Assembly: GCA_029939575.1 (NCBI GenBank)
Contig: JAOZSR010000008.1
Span: 1-63,883, forward strand
Source: Fidelibacterota bacterium
Lineage (GTDB): Bacteria; Fidelibacterota; UBA2242; JAOZSR01
Direction of reading: 5' to 3'
DNA: 63,883 nucleotides
Positions 25,762-33,915 of the stretch are shown here, piece after piece. Under the pieces are notes generated by a model. The model had not been told where the DNA came from and made no database searches. It was given only the letters and a program-made list of their open reading frames with translations. The translations under genes and the position numbers were made by a program. Numbering within the stretch: the stretch's first letter is position 1; each line of letters opens with the position of its first letter.

Positions 25762-26235
25762 TTATTTAACAAAAGCCGCTTTACCCGGGAAACCGAGTTT
25801 TTTCATTGCGATTTTTTCAGGATAAACAAAATATTCAACAAGTCCTTTAGCGCATAATTGTTTTTCGCCATCAAATAATTCTACTTCAAAAATGGCTTGC
25901 CTCTTTTTGTGATTGTTGAGCAAGGCTTTAGTCTTTATTTTACCCTTTTTAAGGAATACTGGTTTCAGGTATTTAATATTAATGTTAGAAGTTACGCCAC
26001 CGGTTCCAAGTAAAACATTGACTGCCCAGGCTGCTGTTTCATCCATAATAGTTGCCTGAATTCCGCCATGTAAAATGCTGTTATATCCTTCATAAGCCCG
26101 GTCTGGCTCCCAAAAAGATAATAGGCAATCGTTTTCTAAGAAAAATTCCAGTTTTAAACCGATCTCGTTTTTTGGAGAGCAGCCAAAACAGTTAAAATTC
26201 TTAGTTTTGGCAAAAGGATTGATAATTTTTTTCAA
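25762..26235 (-). CDS. PaaI-type hotdog thioesterase
   Basis: A 157-residue protein with a single hotdog domain of the 4HBT/PaaI family. FNCFGCSPKNEIGLKLEF at the N-terminus and GYNSILHGGIQATIMDETAAWAV, with HGG and the helix Asp-Glu, are the family's typical signature; INIKYLKPVFLKKGKIKTKA and the FVYPE end complete the sheet. It would hydrolyse an acyl-CoA or acyl-ACP thioester in the cytoplasm. Substrate is not shown. It starts 4 bp after the stop of the LPP20-like gene, so the two are co-transcribed, an odd pairing of a cytoplasmic and an exported protein. Confidence 0.88.
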   Translation of the reverse strand: MKKIINPFAKTKNFNCFGCSPKNEIGLKLEFFLENDCLLSFWEPDRAYEGYNSILHGGIQATIMDETAAWAVNVLLGTGGVTSNINIKYLKPVFLKKGKIKTKALLNNHKKRQAIFEVELFDGEKQLCAKGLVEYFVYPEKIAMKKLGFPGKAAFVK

Positions 26236-26239
26236 TAGG

Positions 26240-27694
26240 TTATTCCAATCCCAATTCTTTGAATGTTTTAGTAATTAACTGGTCACTCACTTTGGTAATT
26301 GCGTTTATTCCGGCCTGTTCTTCAGAATTTCCGGCACCTTTATTATTTAGGATAAAATTCCCGGCAATGTTTTGTTCTTTTACATTAAAAATTCGAATAG
26401 TCCCCCGCGCCCAGGAAAAAATAAATTTGTCACTTACTTTATTGGTTTGTCCACTGCTAACAGTACCCAGAATAATGAGGTCAGTTCCTGATTGTTTGAC
26501 AGTTTCCATGATTTTTTGGGGTGATTCTGATTTGATTTCATCTTCGGAAATTTCCTGGAAAATATTATTCTCCAGTATTGTAAAACCGGCATTGTTAAAT
26601 CTTTCTAACAAAGCATTTTCAAGGTATGAAATTTTAACTGGCTGTCCTAAATTTGTTTCAATAATTTTAATTATTATTTTGTTGTCAGACAGAATTTCAA
26701 AAAGATATTTATTTGATTCACCTTTAAATTGATCTGGGAAGTCAACTGTTGCTTCAATTTTTAATTTTCCGCCCGAACTAACTTGTCTTACATTACAGTT
26801 GGCCTGTCCGGCCTGATTAGTATAGGTTTTGGATGATATAGTTGCTTTACCTTCGAGAATTTTAAAAACAACAGGTAAACCGGACATAGGATATTTTTTG
26901 TCACCGTCCTGGCAAAAAATTGTCAAAACCAAGGGCTTGGCTAAATCTTCGCCTATTTTGGTGAATTGATCATAATCCAAGCCTTCAATTCTGATACCGG
27001 TTTCCAGGTTAGTGATTTTTGCCAGAACTTTATCAGAGAAAAAATCCAATTTTGCTTTTACTGTTGGTGCAATACCGATTAATTCCTGTAAAGGTTTGAG
27101 ATTATTATTTACTAATTTCAATTGTTCAATAGCAATAAAGATTTTCCCCATTTCTGCAAGTTCCATTGATTCGGCAAATCCCTGCTCAGCAACCATTTTT
27201 GTTTCATTAATCAGGTCGTTTATAAATTTTTTGTGTTTAGTTTTTGAAAATGGAACAGAAGCAAAGGCTCTGTATTCGATTTTGAATTTCATCAGACCGG
27301 TTTTTTCTTTCCATTTTTCTATATAAATTTGGTCAGGTTTCACAGAAATAATATTTTTGGAAATAACTTTTACTTTTGAGCTGGCATAAGCGTTATCTGA
27401 CTCAACCTGACCGGAAGTCTCAATAACCTGATCAACGATTTCACCGGAAATAACAGCACCAAGAGATTCAATGATCTCTCTTTTTGCTGAAGAAATTGCA
27501 TCAGCTCTGGCATCAGCCTCTTCAGCAAATTTATGAGATATTCCCACAAAAACACCTGGAGGCGGATTGTCAATCCATTTGGGGCGTGGTTCTTCTGTAA
27601 TATTGGTCTGCCCGAAACTATTCACACAAAATATGATTAGCAGAGTGATAATCCGGGAAATATTATTAATCAGTTTATTACAAGAAAACATCAT
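26240..27694 (-). CDS. LPP20-like exported protein with Ig-like insert
   Basis: A 484-residue exported protein: a signal peptide (ISRIITLLIIFCVNSFGQ), then an LPP20-like domain (about 35-170) starting with RPKWIDNPPPGVFVGISHKFAEEADARADAI-type sequence, a helical linker (about 170-250), a central beta domain with PMSGLPVVFKILEGKA and TNQAGQANCNVRQVSSGGKLKIEA (Ig-like, big-domain style, about 270-350), and a C-terminal alpha/beta domain (about 360-484; GTDLIILGTVSSGQT). That last part resembles the CsgG/FlgT-type fold. Similar proteins sit in the periplasm or outer membrane. GGAG precedes the ATG at 27694. Function unknown. Confidence 0.7.
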   Translation of the reverse strand: MMFSCNKLINNISRIITLLIIFCVNSFGQTNITEEPRPKWIDNPPPGVFVGISHKFAEEADARADAISSAKREIIESLGAVISGEIVDQVIETSGQVESDNAYASSKVKVISKNIISVKPDQIYIEKWKEKTGLMKFKIEYRAFASVPFSKTKHKKFINDLINETKMVAEQGFAESMELAEMGKIFIAIEQLKLVNNNLKPLQELIGIAPTVKAKLDFFSDKVLAKITNLETGIRIEGLDYDQFTKIGEDLAKPLVLTIFCQDGDKKYPMSGLPVVFKILEGKATISSKTYTNQAGQANCNVRQVSSGGKLKIEATVDFPDQFKGESNKYLFEILSDNKIIIKIIETNLGQPVKISYLENALLERFNNAGFTILENNIFQEISEDEIKSESPQKIMETVKQSGTDLIILGTVSSGQTNKVSDKFIFSWARGTIRIFNVKEQNIAGNFILNNKGAGNSEEQAGINAITKVSDQLITKTFKELGLE

Positions 27695-27919
27695 TATTTT
27701 TCTCCTTTTAAATAAGCCAAAGTTTTACGATATTTCATAATTAGCAAGTTAAAAAAATATAGTTATAAATCAAATAAGTAAAATGAAATTATAGCACTTG
27801 ATGATAATGTTGACAGGATATAAAATTATTAACACAAGTTTAACATTTCATTAATTTTAGGTTAACATATTGATTTTTTAATTAGGCGGAATTAAAGATT
27901 ATTAAAAGGACTTAAGAAA

Positions 27920-28969
27920 ATGAGGAAGATAAAATTAAAAAATAGATTATTAATATTATTAGTATCAATCAGTAGTTTGCTCATAGCAAATGCCTCAGAA
28001 ACTACTTCTGATTGGCAAATTTCCGGGTCTGTAATAAGCGACTATTACCACATAACAAAATCAGACTCAAATGCACATTCCGGTTATAAACCAAAGGAGT
28101 TCAAACAAATTAATCAGGATTTTGAAGGAAATACTGGATTTCAGATAAGACGAATATACTTAACTTTTGACAATAAAATTTTAGATAACCTTAGCGCAAG
28201 AATTCGTTTTGAAATGGGAAATACTCCATTTTCACAGACAAAAATGGAGCCTTTTGTAAAAGATGCTTATCTGAAATGGAAAATAAATAAAAACCATTCA
28301 CTATATTATGGAATTCAGAGTTCTGCTGCTTTTGGATTAATGGAAAAATTCTGGAGTTATCGTAAGATGCAAAAAACAGGTAGTGATTATTTTGGGATTC
28401 GCAGTTCAAGAGATTTTGGAATTGGTTTAAAAGGTAAATTAGCAGGAAAGGTTGGATATCATGTAATAGCCGGAAATGGTGAAGGTAACAAGTCAGAAAA
28501 AACAGGAGCTATGACAAAACTTTATGCTGCTGCTATTGATTATTCACCAATCAAAAATCTAACAATCCAGGTATATGGAGATGCTTTTGTTTGTGAAGGC
28601 AGAGATAAGGAAATCACATCTCATATATTTGCCGGATATAAAACCGATATATTCAGAGCGGGATTTCAATTTACTCATCAAACAGATGTATTGTTACAAT
28701 CAGCACATATAGGCACAGTTGATTTAATTGTTGTCCCTGTAATTATAAAAATTACTGAAAAGATAAATGTAATGGCGCAAATTGCTCAATATAAAGTATC
28801 AGAAGCACTCGATTATAATCAGACATTTATAGTGGCTGGAGTAGATTTTCAGTTGGCAAAAAATATAAACATTATGCCAAATGTTGAAATGGTTCAATAT
28901 CATTTTAATGACGAATCAAACAAAACAGATTTAGTAAATAAATTGACAATTTCATACAAATTTAAATAA
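27920..28969 (+). CDS. phosphate-selective porin O/P-like outer membrane porin
   Basis: A 349-residue protein with a signal peptide (LLILLVSISSLLIANA) followed by a beta-barrel of the OprO/OprP type. Landmarks are DWQISGSVISDYYH, TGFQIRRIYLTFDNKILDNLSARIRFE (the characteristic early hairpin), FVKDAYLKW and the closing KLTISYKFK, which ends on an aromatic residue as outer-membrane barrels do. Solute specificity cannot be read from the sequence; many FCB members are general diffusion porins. It stands alone, with a bidirectional terminator after it. Confidence 0.78.
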   Translation: MRKIKLKNRLLILLVSISSLLIANASETTSDWQISGSVISDYYHITKSDSNAHSGYKPKEFKQINQDFEGNTGFQIRRIYLTFDNKILDNLSARIRFEMGNTPFSQTKMEPFVKDAYLKWKINKNHSLYYGIQSSAAFGLMEKFWSYRKMQKTGSDYFGIRSSRDFGIGLKGKLAGKVGYHVIAGNGEGNKSEKTGAMTKLYAAAIDYSPIKNLTIQVYGDAFVCEGRDKEITSHIFAGYKTDIFRAGFQFTHQTDVLLQSAHIGTVDLIVVPVIIKITEKINVMAQIAQYKVSEALDYNQTFIVAGVDFQLAKNINIMPNVEMVQYHFNDESNKTDLVNKLTISYKFK

Positions 28970-29153
28970 GGAAAATAAATAAATGAAAATTTTTTAATTA
29001 ATTTGCCGAAAGTGTAGAATTATATTTGGTAATTTTCTTGAAAATAATGTCATTTATCTTGGTTGGTGAATAATGGGAAAATTTCTCATAACTTTAATGA
29101 ATTTTTATTATTTCAATCTTAAGGTTCCTATTTTCTGAGTTATATAAAAAAAT

Positions 29154-29180
29154 AAAAAAGCCGGTAAAACCGGCTTTTTA
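29154..29180. terminator. bidirectional intrinsic terminator
   Basis: A 10-bp stem (AAAAGCCGGT at 29156-29165 with ACCGGCTTTT at 29169-29178) and a 3-base loop, flanked by A-run and T-run. It can serve both the porin gene on the plus strand and the convergent gene ending at 29205. Confidence 0.88.
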
Positions 29181-29204
29181 AAATATATTTTTAAAATAAA
29201 TTTT

Positions 29205-29981
29205 TTAAACAGGAACTTCTTCAAAAGACCAAATATAATTTAGATTAAGAATTTCACCGGGATTTTTAGATTTTTCAAAAAGTCGCAATACATCCCTTAA
29301 TATAGCAGTCTGAAGAGTAATATGATTTGCCTTTCCGAGCAATCGGCCAAAAGGAAAATTAATAAAAGCACTTCTTGGAGGTGCAAAAAATGCAGTTTGT
29401 TCATAAAAAGGGGATAAAACTGCGGTTGAAATTTTGTTTTTTTCGATGATTGCTGCCATTTTACAAGCCGCTTCGCCAGTCATATAAGAAGTCGGGATTA
29501 TTAGGGCTCCCTCGCTTTTATTCTCTTGTAATTTGTTAACTAATGATTTAACACTACTAGTAAACATTTTTTCATCGTCACAAATTCCGGAAAAACTATA
29601 ACTATTATCTGTTAGTTTGCCGATTTTCCCCTCTTTCTGGAGAAGTATAAGTCTTCCCAGGGGAAAAACTACATTATAATCTTCTTTCGCCTCGTCAATA
29701 TTCCAATCAGGAGCAAAAAATCTAAGATCCGCAGGGTCGAAATTTAAAGGAATTTCTCTAAATTTGTAATCGGATTTTTTTCCTTCATTTGTGAAAGGCT
29801 CTTGGTTATTGAGATAGGCTCCGGCTACAGTTACTAAAGTGATTGTGCTTTCCAATAATTTATTTGGAAAAGGAGTCCAGGATGTTGTTTTTAGGGGCTC
29901 TTTCATTTTGTAGGAGCGGGATAATTGCTCATACATTAATCTTTTTGTCGGGTTTAAAAAATTAAAATCAGTTTTTCTCAT
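29205..29981 (-). CDS. glycine/betaine/D-proline reductase selenoprotein B-like protein without Sec
   Basis: A 258-residue protein with the conserved layout of the GrdB/PrdB family: TLVTVAGAYLNNQEPF (family VTTAGVHL..Q.PF), FREIPLNFDPADLRFFAPDWN, the NVVFPLGRLILLQKEGKIGKL block, and a Rossmann-like half ending GALIIPTSYMTGEAACKMAAIIEKNKISTAVL. The family's selenocysteine or cysteine redox site is not present and the protein is shorter than GrdB (about 435 residues). It is therefore probably a paralogue that binds a related substrate or acts in another reaction, not a glycine reductase. It is monocistronic, and its true role is unknown. Confidence 0.65.
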   Translation of the reverse strand: MRKTDFNFLNPTKRLMYEQLSRSYKMKEPLKTTSWTPFPNKLLESTITLVTVAGAYLNNQEPFTNEGKKSDYKFREIPLNFDPADLRFFAPDWNIDEAKEDYNVVFPLGRLILLQKEGKIGKLTDNSYSFSGICDDEKMFTSSVKSLVNKLQENKSEGALIIPTSYMTGEAACKMAAIIEKNKISTAVLSPFYEQTAFFAPPRSAFINFPFGRLLGKANHITLQTAILRDVLRLFEKSKNPGEILNLNYIWSFEEVPV

Positions 29982-30437
29982 GGGGTAATTTAATATTTAA
30001 TAACAAAAAATCAACAGAGAAATTATCAGTTTTGAAAAAAAATAATGACAAAGTTTATTAGTCTAATATTTTGTATGTTAATGTGTTAGGTGAATTGAAG
30101 AGTTGTTTTACAAATAATATATTTAGGAAATTATTTAAAGTTAGAATTTTTTTAAATTTTATCAATTCTTGTAATATCTCATTTAATTCATATTGAAATA
30201 ATTATTGTCTTTACATTTTTTTAATATTTGTTATTAAACTAAATAAAGACAAAAAAATAAAAAAATTTATTGAATGATTATGTACAGGAGAAATATATGT
30301 TAATAGTATATATACTTCTTGAATTTTATAAAGTGTCAAGTTTATTTTTTTTCTTGTTATTTTTGATGATTTAATGGCATAACTTTTGTGATAGTAATGA
30401 AATTGTTCTTTAAATTAAAATTTATGGAGATAACATA
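29982..30437 (+). other. upstream region of the methylmalonyl-CoA operon
   Basis: 456 bp, extremely AT-rich, between divergent genes. It holds the possible 25-codon ORF at 30297-30374 and the Shine-Dalgarno site TATGGAGATAAC before 30438. I looked for a cobalamin riboswitch, because the operon needs B12, and saw no B12-box-like GCCACTG element. Confidence 0.45.
30297..30374 (+). CDS. possible 25-residue hydrophobic small protein
   Basis: ATG 30297 follows AGGAG (30286-30290) at the ideal 6 bases. The 25-codon frame encodes MLIVYILLEFYKVSSLFFF-like hydrophobic sequence and ends at TAA 30372, 63 bases before the mutase gene. It could be a small membrane protein or a leader peptide. The composition of the region favours hydrophobic chance ORFs, so only the ribosome-binding site makes it credible. 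Confidence 0.35.
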   Translation: MLIVYILLEFYKVSSLFFFLLFLMI

Positions 30438-32111
30438 ATGTCTTTTGATAAAAAAATGGATGAAAAATTTCAAAAATGGGAATCAACTACTTTAAAAAAA
30501 GTCACAGATAGGTTTCCTGAACGAAAACAGGAATTTGTTACAAATTCCTGGATTCCATCTGATAGGGTTTCATTACCAAAAAGTAGTGATCTGGAAAATT
30601 ATATGGAAAAATTAGGCTTGCCGGGGGAATATCCATATACCCGTGGTGTTCAGCCAACAATGTACAGAGGGCGTTTTTGGACTATGAGACAATACGCAGG
30701 ATTTGGTACTGCAGAAGAATCAAATAAAAGGTATAGATATTTATTGGACCAGGGGCAGACTGGCCTATCAATAGCTTTTGATTTACCAACTCAAATTGGT
30801 TATGATTCAAGTGATTCCATGAGTATTGGTGAGGTTGGAAAAGTTGGAGTTGCTGTTGACACTCTTAAAGATATGGAAATCCTGTTTGACAAAATTCCAC
30901 TTGATAAAATTTCAACTTCAATGACGATTAATGCACCTGCATCGGTACTATTAGCCTTCTATATTGCTGTTGCCGAAAAACAGGGTATTGCAAAAAATAA
31001 ATTAACGGGAACAATTCAGAATGATATTTTAAAAGAATATATTGCCCGTGGAACATATATCTTCCCGCCACGACCTTCACTCAGATTAATTACTAATATT
31101 TTTGATTATTGCTCAAAAGAAGTACCAAAATGGAACACGATCAGTATTTCCGGCTATCATATTAGAGAAGCAGGCTCTACTGCTGTTCAGGAAGTGGCAT
31201 TTACTTTGGCAGATGGAATAGAATATGTGAAATCTGCAATTGCTACCGGACTTGATGTAGATAAATTTGCTGGGCGTTTATCTTTTTTCTTTAATTCCCA
31301 TAATGATTTGTTGGAAGAGATAGCGAAATTCAGAGCTGCTCGCAGAATCTGGGCGAAAATTATGAAAGAAAAATTTAACGCAAAGAATGATAAATCTCTG
31401 ATGTTGCGGTTTCATACTCAAACCGGAGGGAGCACGTTGACAGCACAGCAACCTGATAATAATGTAGTTAGAGTTGCTATGCAAACCCTGGCTGCAGTAC
31501 TTGGCGGTACTCAAAGTTTACATACAAATTCCAAAGACGAAGCCCTTGGGTTACCAACTGAAGATTCCGTGAGAGTTGCACTGAGAACTCAGCAAATTAT
31601 TGCTCATGAATCAGGTGTAACAAATTCAATTGATCCCCTGGCTGGTTCATATTACGTTGAAAATCTGACCGATATAATTGAGAAAGAAGTATGGAAATAT
31701 TTAGATAAAATTGAAAAAATCGGTGGTATGGTTTACGCAATTGAACAAGGATATGTTCAAAAAGAAATTCAGGATTCCGCTTACAACTATCAGAGAGAAG
31801 TGGAAGAAGAGCAAAGAATCATTGTTGGTGTCAATAAATTCACTTCTAAAGAAGAACCGCCAAGAGACATTTTAAAAGTTAATCCTAATCTTCGGGAAGT
31901 ACAGATCAGAAAAATTAATGAAGTAAAAAATTCACGGAACAATGAAATGGTTCAAAATTGTTTGAAGGTTTTAAAGGAAAAAGCAGAACAACCGGACCTT
32001 AATCTAATGCCTTTTATTCTTGATGCAGCAAGAGAATATGCTACATTAGGGGAAATATGCGGAGTACTACGAGGCGTGTTTGGTGAATACCAGGAATCAA
32101 TTGTTTTATAA
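30438..32111 (+). CDS. methylmalonyl-CoA mutase, catalytic (large) subunit
   Basis: A 557-residue protein consisting only of the substrate-binding TIM barrel of methylmalonyl-CoA mutase; the B12 domain is in the next gene. Landmarks: [66 protein letters not shown] and [16 protein letters not shown]. It interconverts (R)-methylmalonyl-CoA and succinyl-CoA with adenosylcobalamin. Separate catalytic and B12 chains are typical of many anaerobes and archaea. It is the first gene of a run of eight with gaps of at most 33 bp. The start ATG follows TATGGAGATAACATA. Confidence 0.95.
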   Translation: MSFDKKMDEKFQKWESTTLKKVTDRFPERKQEFVTNSWIPSDRVSLPKSSDLENYMEKLGLPGEYPYTRGVQPTMYRGRFWTMRQYAGFGTAEESNKRYRYLLDQGQTGLSIAFDLPTQIGYDSSDSMSIGEVGKVGVAVDTLKDMEILFDKIPLDKISTSMTINAPASVLLAFYIAVAEKQGIAKNKLTGTIQNDILKEYIARGTYIFPPRPSLRLITNIFDYCSKEVPKWNTISISGYHIREAGSTAVQEVAFTLADGIEYVKSAIATGLDVDKFAGRLSFFFNSHNDLLEEIAKFRAARRIWAKIMKEKFNAKNDKSLMLRFHTQTGGSTLTAQQPDNNVVRVAMQTLAAVLGGTQSLHTNSKDEALGLPTEDSVRVALRTQQIIAHESGVTNSIDPLAGSYYVENLTDIIEKEVWKYLDKIEKIGGMVYAIEQGYVQKEIQDSAYNYQREVEEEQRIIVGVNKFTSKEEPPRDILKVNPNLREVQIRKINEVKNSRNNEMVQNCLKVLKEKAEQPDLNLMPFILDAAREYATLGEICGVLRGVFGEYQESIVL

Positions 32112-32128
32112 AGATCAAAGGAGTCAAA

Positions 32129-32530
32129 ATGACTGATATAGTTAGAATTCTAATTGCAAAACCAGGTCTGGACGGACATGATCGGGGAGCAAAATATATA
32201 GCCAGGGCATTAAAAGAAAATGGCTACGAGGTGATTTATACCGGATTAAGGCAAACACCTGAATCAATAGTAAAAACAGCAATCCAGGAAGATGTTAATT
32301 ATATTGGACTTAGCCTGTTATCGGGAGCGCATAACGAACTTTTTCCTCAGGTAATAGATTTGCTCAAAAAGAATGAAGCGGATGATATTGTTGTTTTTGG
32401 TGGTGGGGTAATCCCTGAAGATGATATTGCATCTCTCATGGAAAAAGGAGTTAAGGCAATATTTACTCCAGGAACTTCAATTAAAGAGGTAATTAGTTTT
32501 ATTGAAAATAATGAAAAGAAAAATAAATAA
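32129..32530 (+). CDS. methylmalonyl-CoA mutase, cobalamin-binding (small) subunit
   Basis: A 133-residue flavodoxin-like B12-binding domain. The base-off ligand motif DGHDRG has His17, followed by YTGLRQTPESIVKTAI, the Ser/Gly loop GLSLLSGAH and the late GGGVIPEDD. It binds adenosylcobalamin and pairs with the large subunit encoded 17 bp upstream. It ends directly before the MeaB-like gene (0 bp gap). Confidence 0.95.
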   Translation: MTDIVRILIAKPGLDGHDRGAKYIARALKENGYEVIYTGLRQTPESIVKTAIQEDVNYIGLSLLSGAHNELFPQVIDLLKKNEADDIVVFGGGVIPEDDIASLMEKGVKAIFTPGTSIKEVISFIENNEKKNK

Positions 32531-33487
32531 ATGGAACTTGGAGATAAAGTTTTAAAAGGGCATATACGCTCTATTGGTAAAGCCATTAGTTGTATAGAAA
32601 ACAACAGACCGGAAAAGGAGCAGTTGATTGATTATTTATATCCTTTTTGTGGAAAAGCAGAGGTAATTGGAGTTACCGGATCGCCGGGAGCTGGCAAATC
32701 CACTTTAGTTGATAAATTAATTAAACGAGAACGTAAACTTGGGAAAAAGGTTGGAATTATTGCTGTTGATCCCAGTTCACCATTTTCCGGCGGTGCGATT
32801 TTAGGAGACCGGCTTCGCATGCAAAATCATGCTTCTGATGATGATGTTTATATACGTTCTATGGCCTCAAGAGGGCATCTTGGAGGAATCGCTACTGCTA
32901 CAGCAGATGCAATAAAAATTTTTGATGCTGCGGGATTTGATCTGATAATTATTGAAACAATTGGGGTCGGGCAAACCGAAATAGAGGTTATGGATTTGGC
33001 TGACCTGGTATTACTGGTCCTTGTACCCGGGATGGGTGATGAGATTCAGGCATTGAAAGCCGGCATAATGGAAATTGGTGATATTTATGTAATTAATAAA
33101 AAAGATCATGATGGCGCCCAAAAACTTTATGCTGAAGTTGAATATGTTTTAAATATAAATCAATCTGAAAATGATAAAGAAAAAAATCCAATTATATTGA
33201 CCTCTGCTAATTTGGATGAGGGAATTGATGATCTTGTGAAGTGTTATCGTGATTATTTTAAGTATATTCGATGCAATAATATATTAGAGGAAAAACGCAA
33301 GAAAAGGATTGTGAATGAAATTAATCATATTTTCACTGAGAAAATTATATCAGAAGTAAACCAATTTTTACATATTGAAAAAAAAATCAATCAGTGGGTC
33401 AAAAATATTTTGCATGAAAAAGTTGGCCCTTATACTTTAATTAATAAGAAAATTGAACAATTTATTAAGGAGTTTAAAGAGCAATGA
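32531..33487 (+). CDS. meaB: MeaB/ArgK-type P-loop GTPase, mutase chaperone
   Basis: A 318-residue G3E family GTPase. Walker A is GSPGAGKST (residues 50-58), Switch-like DPSSPFSGGAILGDRLRM follows, and IIETIGVGQTE is the base of Switch II; NKKDHDGA provides the guanine-recognition NKxD. MeaB proteins gate cofactor loading of methylmalonyl-CoA mutase and protect it from inactivation. It sits directly behind the B12 subunit, and the last 4 bases overlap the epimerase start (ATGA), so coupled translation is likely. Confidence 0.95.
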   Translation: MELGDKVLKGHIRSIGKAISCIENNRPEKEQLIDYLYPFCGKAEVIGVTGSPGAGKSTLVDKLIKRERKLGKKVGIIAVDPSSPFSGGAILGDRLRMQNHASDDDVYIRSMASRGHLGGIATATADAIKIFDAAGFDLIIIETIGVGQTEIEVMDLADLVLLVLVPGMGDEIQALKAGIMEIGDIYVINKKDHDGAQKLYAEVEYVLNINQSENDKEKNPIILTSANLDEGIDDLVKCYRDYFKYIRCNNILEEKRKKRIVNEINHIFTEKIISEVNQFLHIEKKINQWVKNILHEKVGPYTLINKKIEQFIKEFKEQ

Positions 33488-33882
33488 TCAGTCAAATAAA
33501 TCATATTGGAATTGCTGTAAAATCGCTTGAAAATCATATTGCATTTTACCGGGATATTTTAAAACTTAAGCTTTTAGACCTGGAAGAGGTCAATAGTCAG
33601 AAAGTAAAAACAGCCATGTTTAAAATCGGAGAAGTCAAAATCGAGTTACTTGAACCTACATCAGAAGAGAGTCCAATTGCAAAATTTATCAATAAAAAGG
33701 GTGAAGGCATCCATCATATTGCTTATGAAACCGATGATGTGGTAAATGAAATAAAATATTTGGAAGAACAGGGTATTAATATGATAGATAAAATTCCGAG
33801 ATATGGAGCACATGGTACTAAAATAGCATTTTTGCATCCAAAAAGTTCTGGCAAAGTTTTAACAGAAATATGCCAGAAATAA
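33484..33882 (+). CDS. mce: methylmalonyl-CoA epimerase
   Basis: A 132-residue VOC/glyoxalase fold protein. NHIGIAVKSLENHIAFYRDIL carries the first metal His, KIELLEPTSEESPIAKFINKKGEGIHHIAY the second and the Glu (GEGIHHIA), and KVLTEICQK the last Glu. It converts the (S) and (R) forms of methylmalonyl-CoA. Length is normal. It overlaps meaB by 4 bp and is 33 bp before the decarboxylase alpha subunit, so it joins the mutase with the (S)-specific carboxyl transfer step. Confidence 0.94.
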   Translation: MISQINHIGIAVKSLENHIAFYRDILKLKLLDLEEVNSQKVKTAMFKIGEVKIELLEPTSEESPIAKFINKKGEGIHHIAYETDDVVNEIKYLEEQGINMIDKIPRYGAHGTKIAFLHPKSSGKVLTEICQK

Positions 33883-33915
33883 ATTTATTTTTAATCATAA
33901 CTAAATGAGGTCCTG

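Noticed and set aside
27810-27840. Promoter starting with TTGACA upstream of the porin gene
   Set aside because: A TTGACA is present at 27810-27815, but no -10-like hexamer lies 16-18 bases downstream.
29982-30437. Cobalamin riboswitch before the methylmalonyl-CoA mutase operon
   Set aside because: The region is extremely AT-rich and I found no B12-box-like GCCACTG element or a stable multi-stem core.
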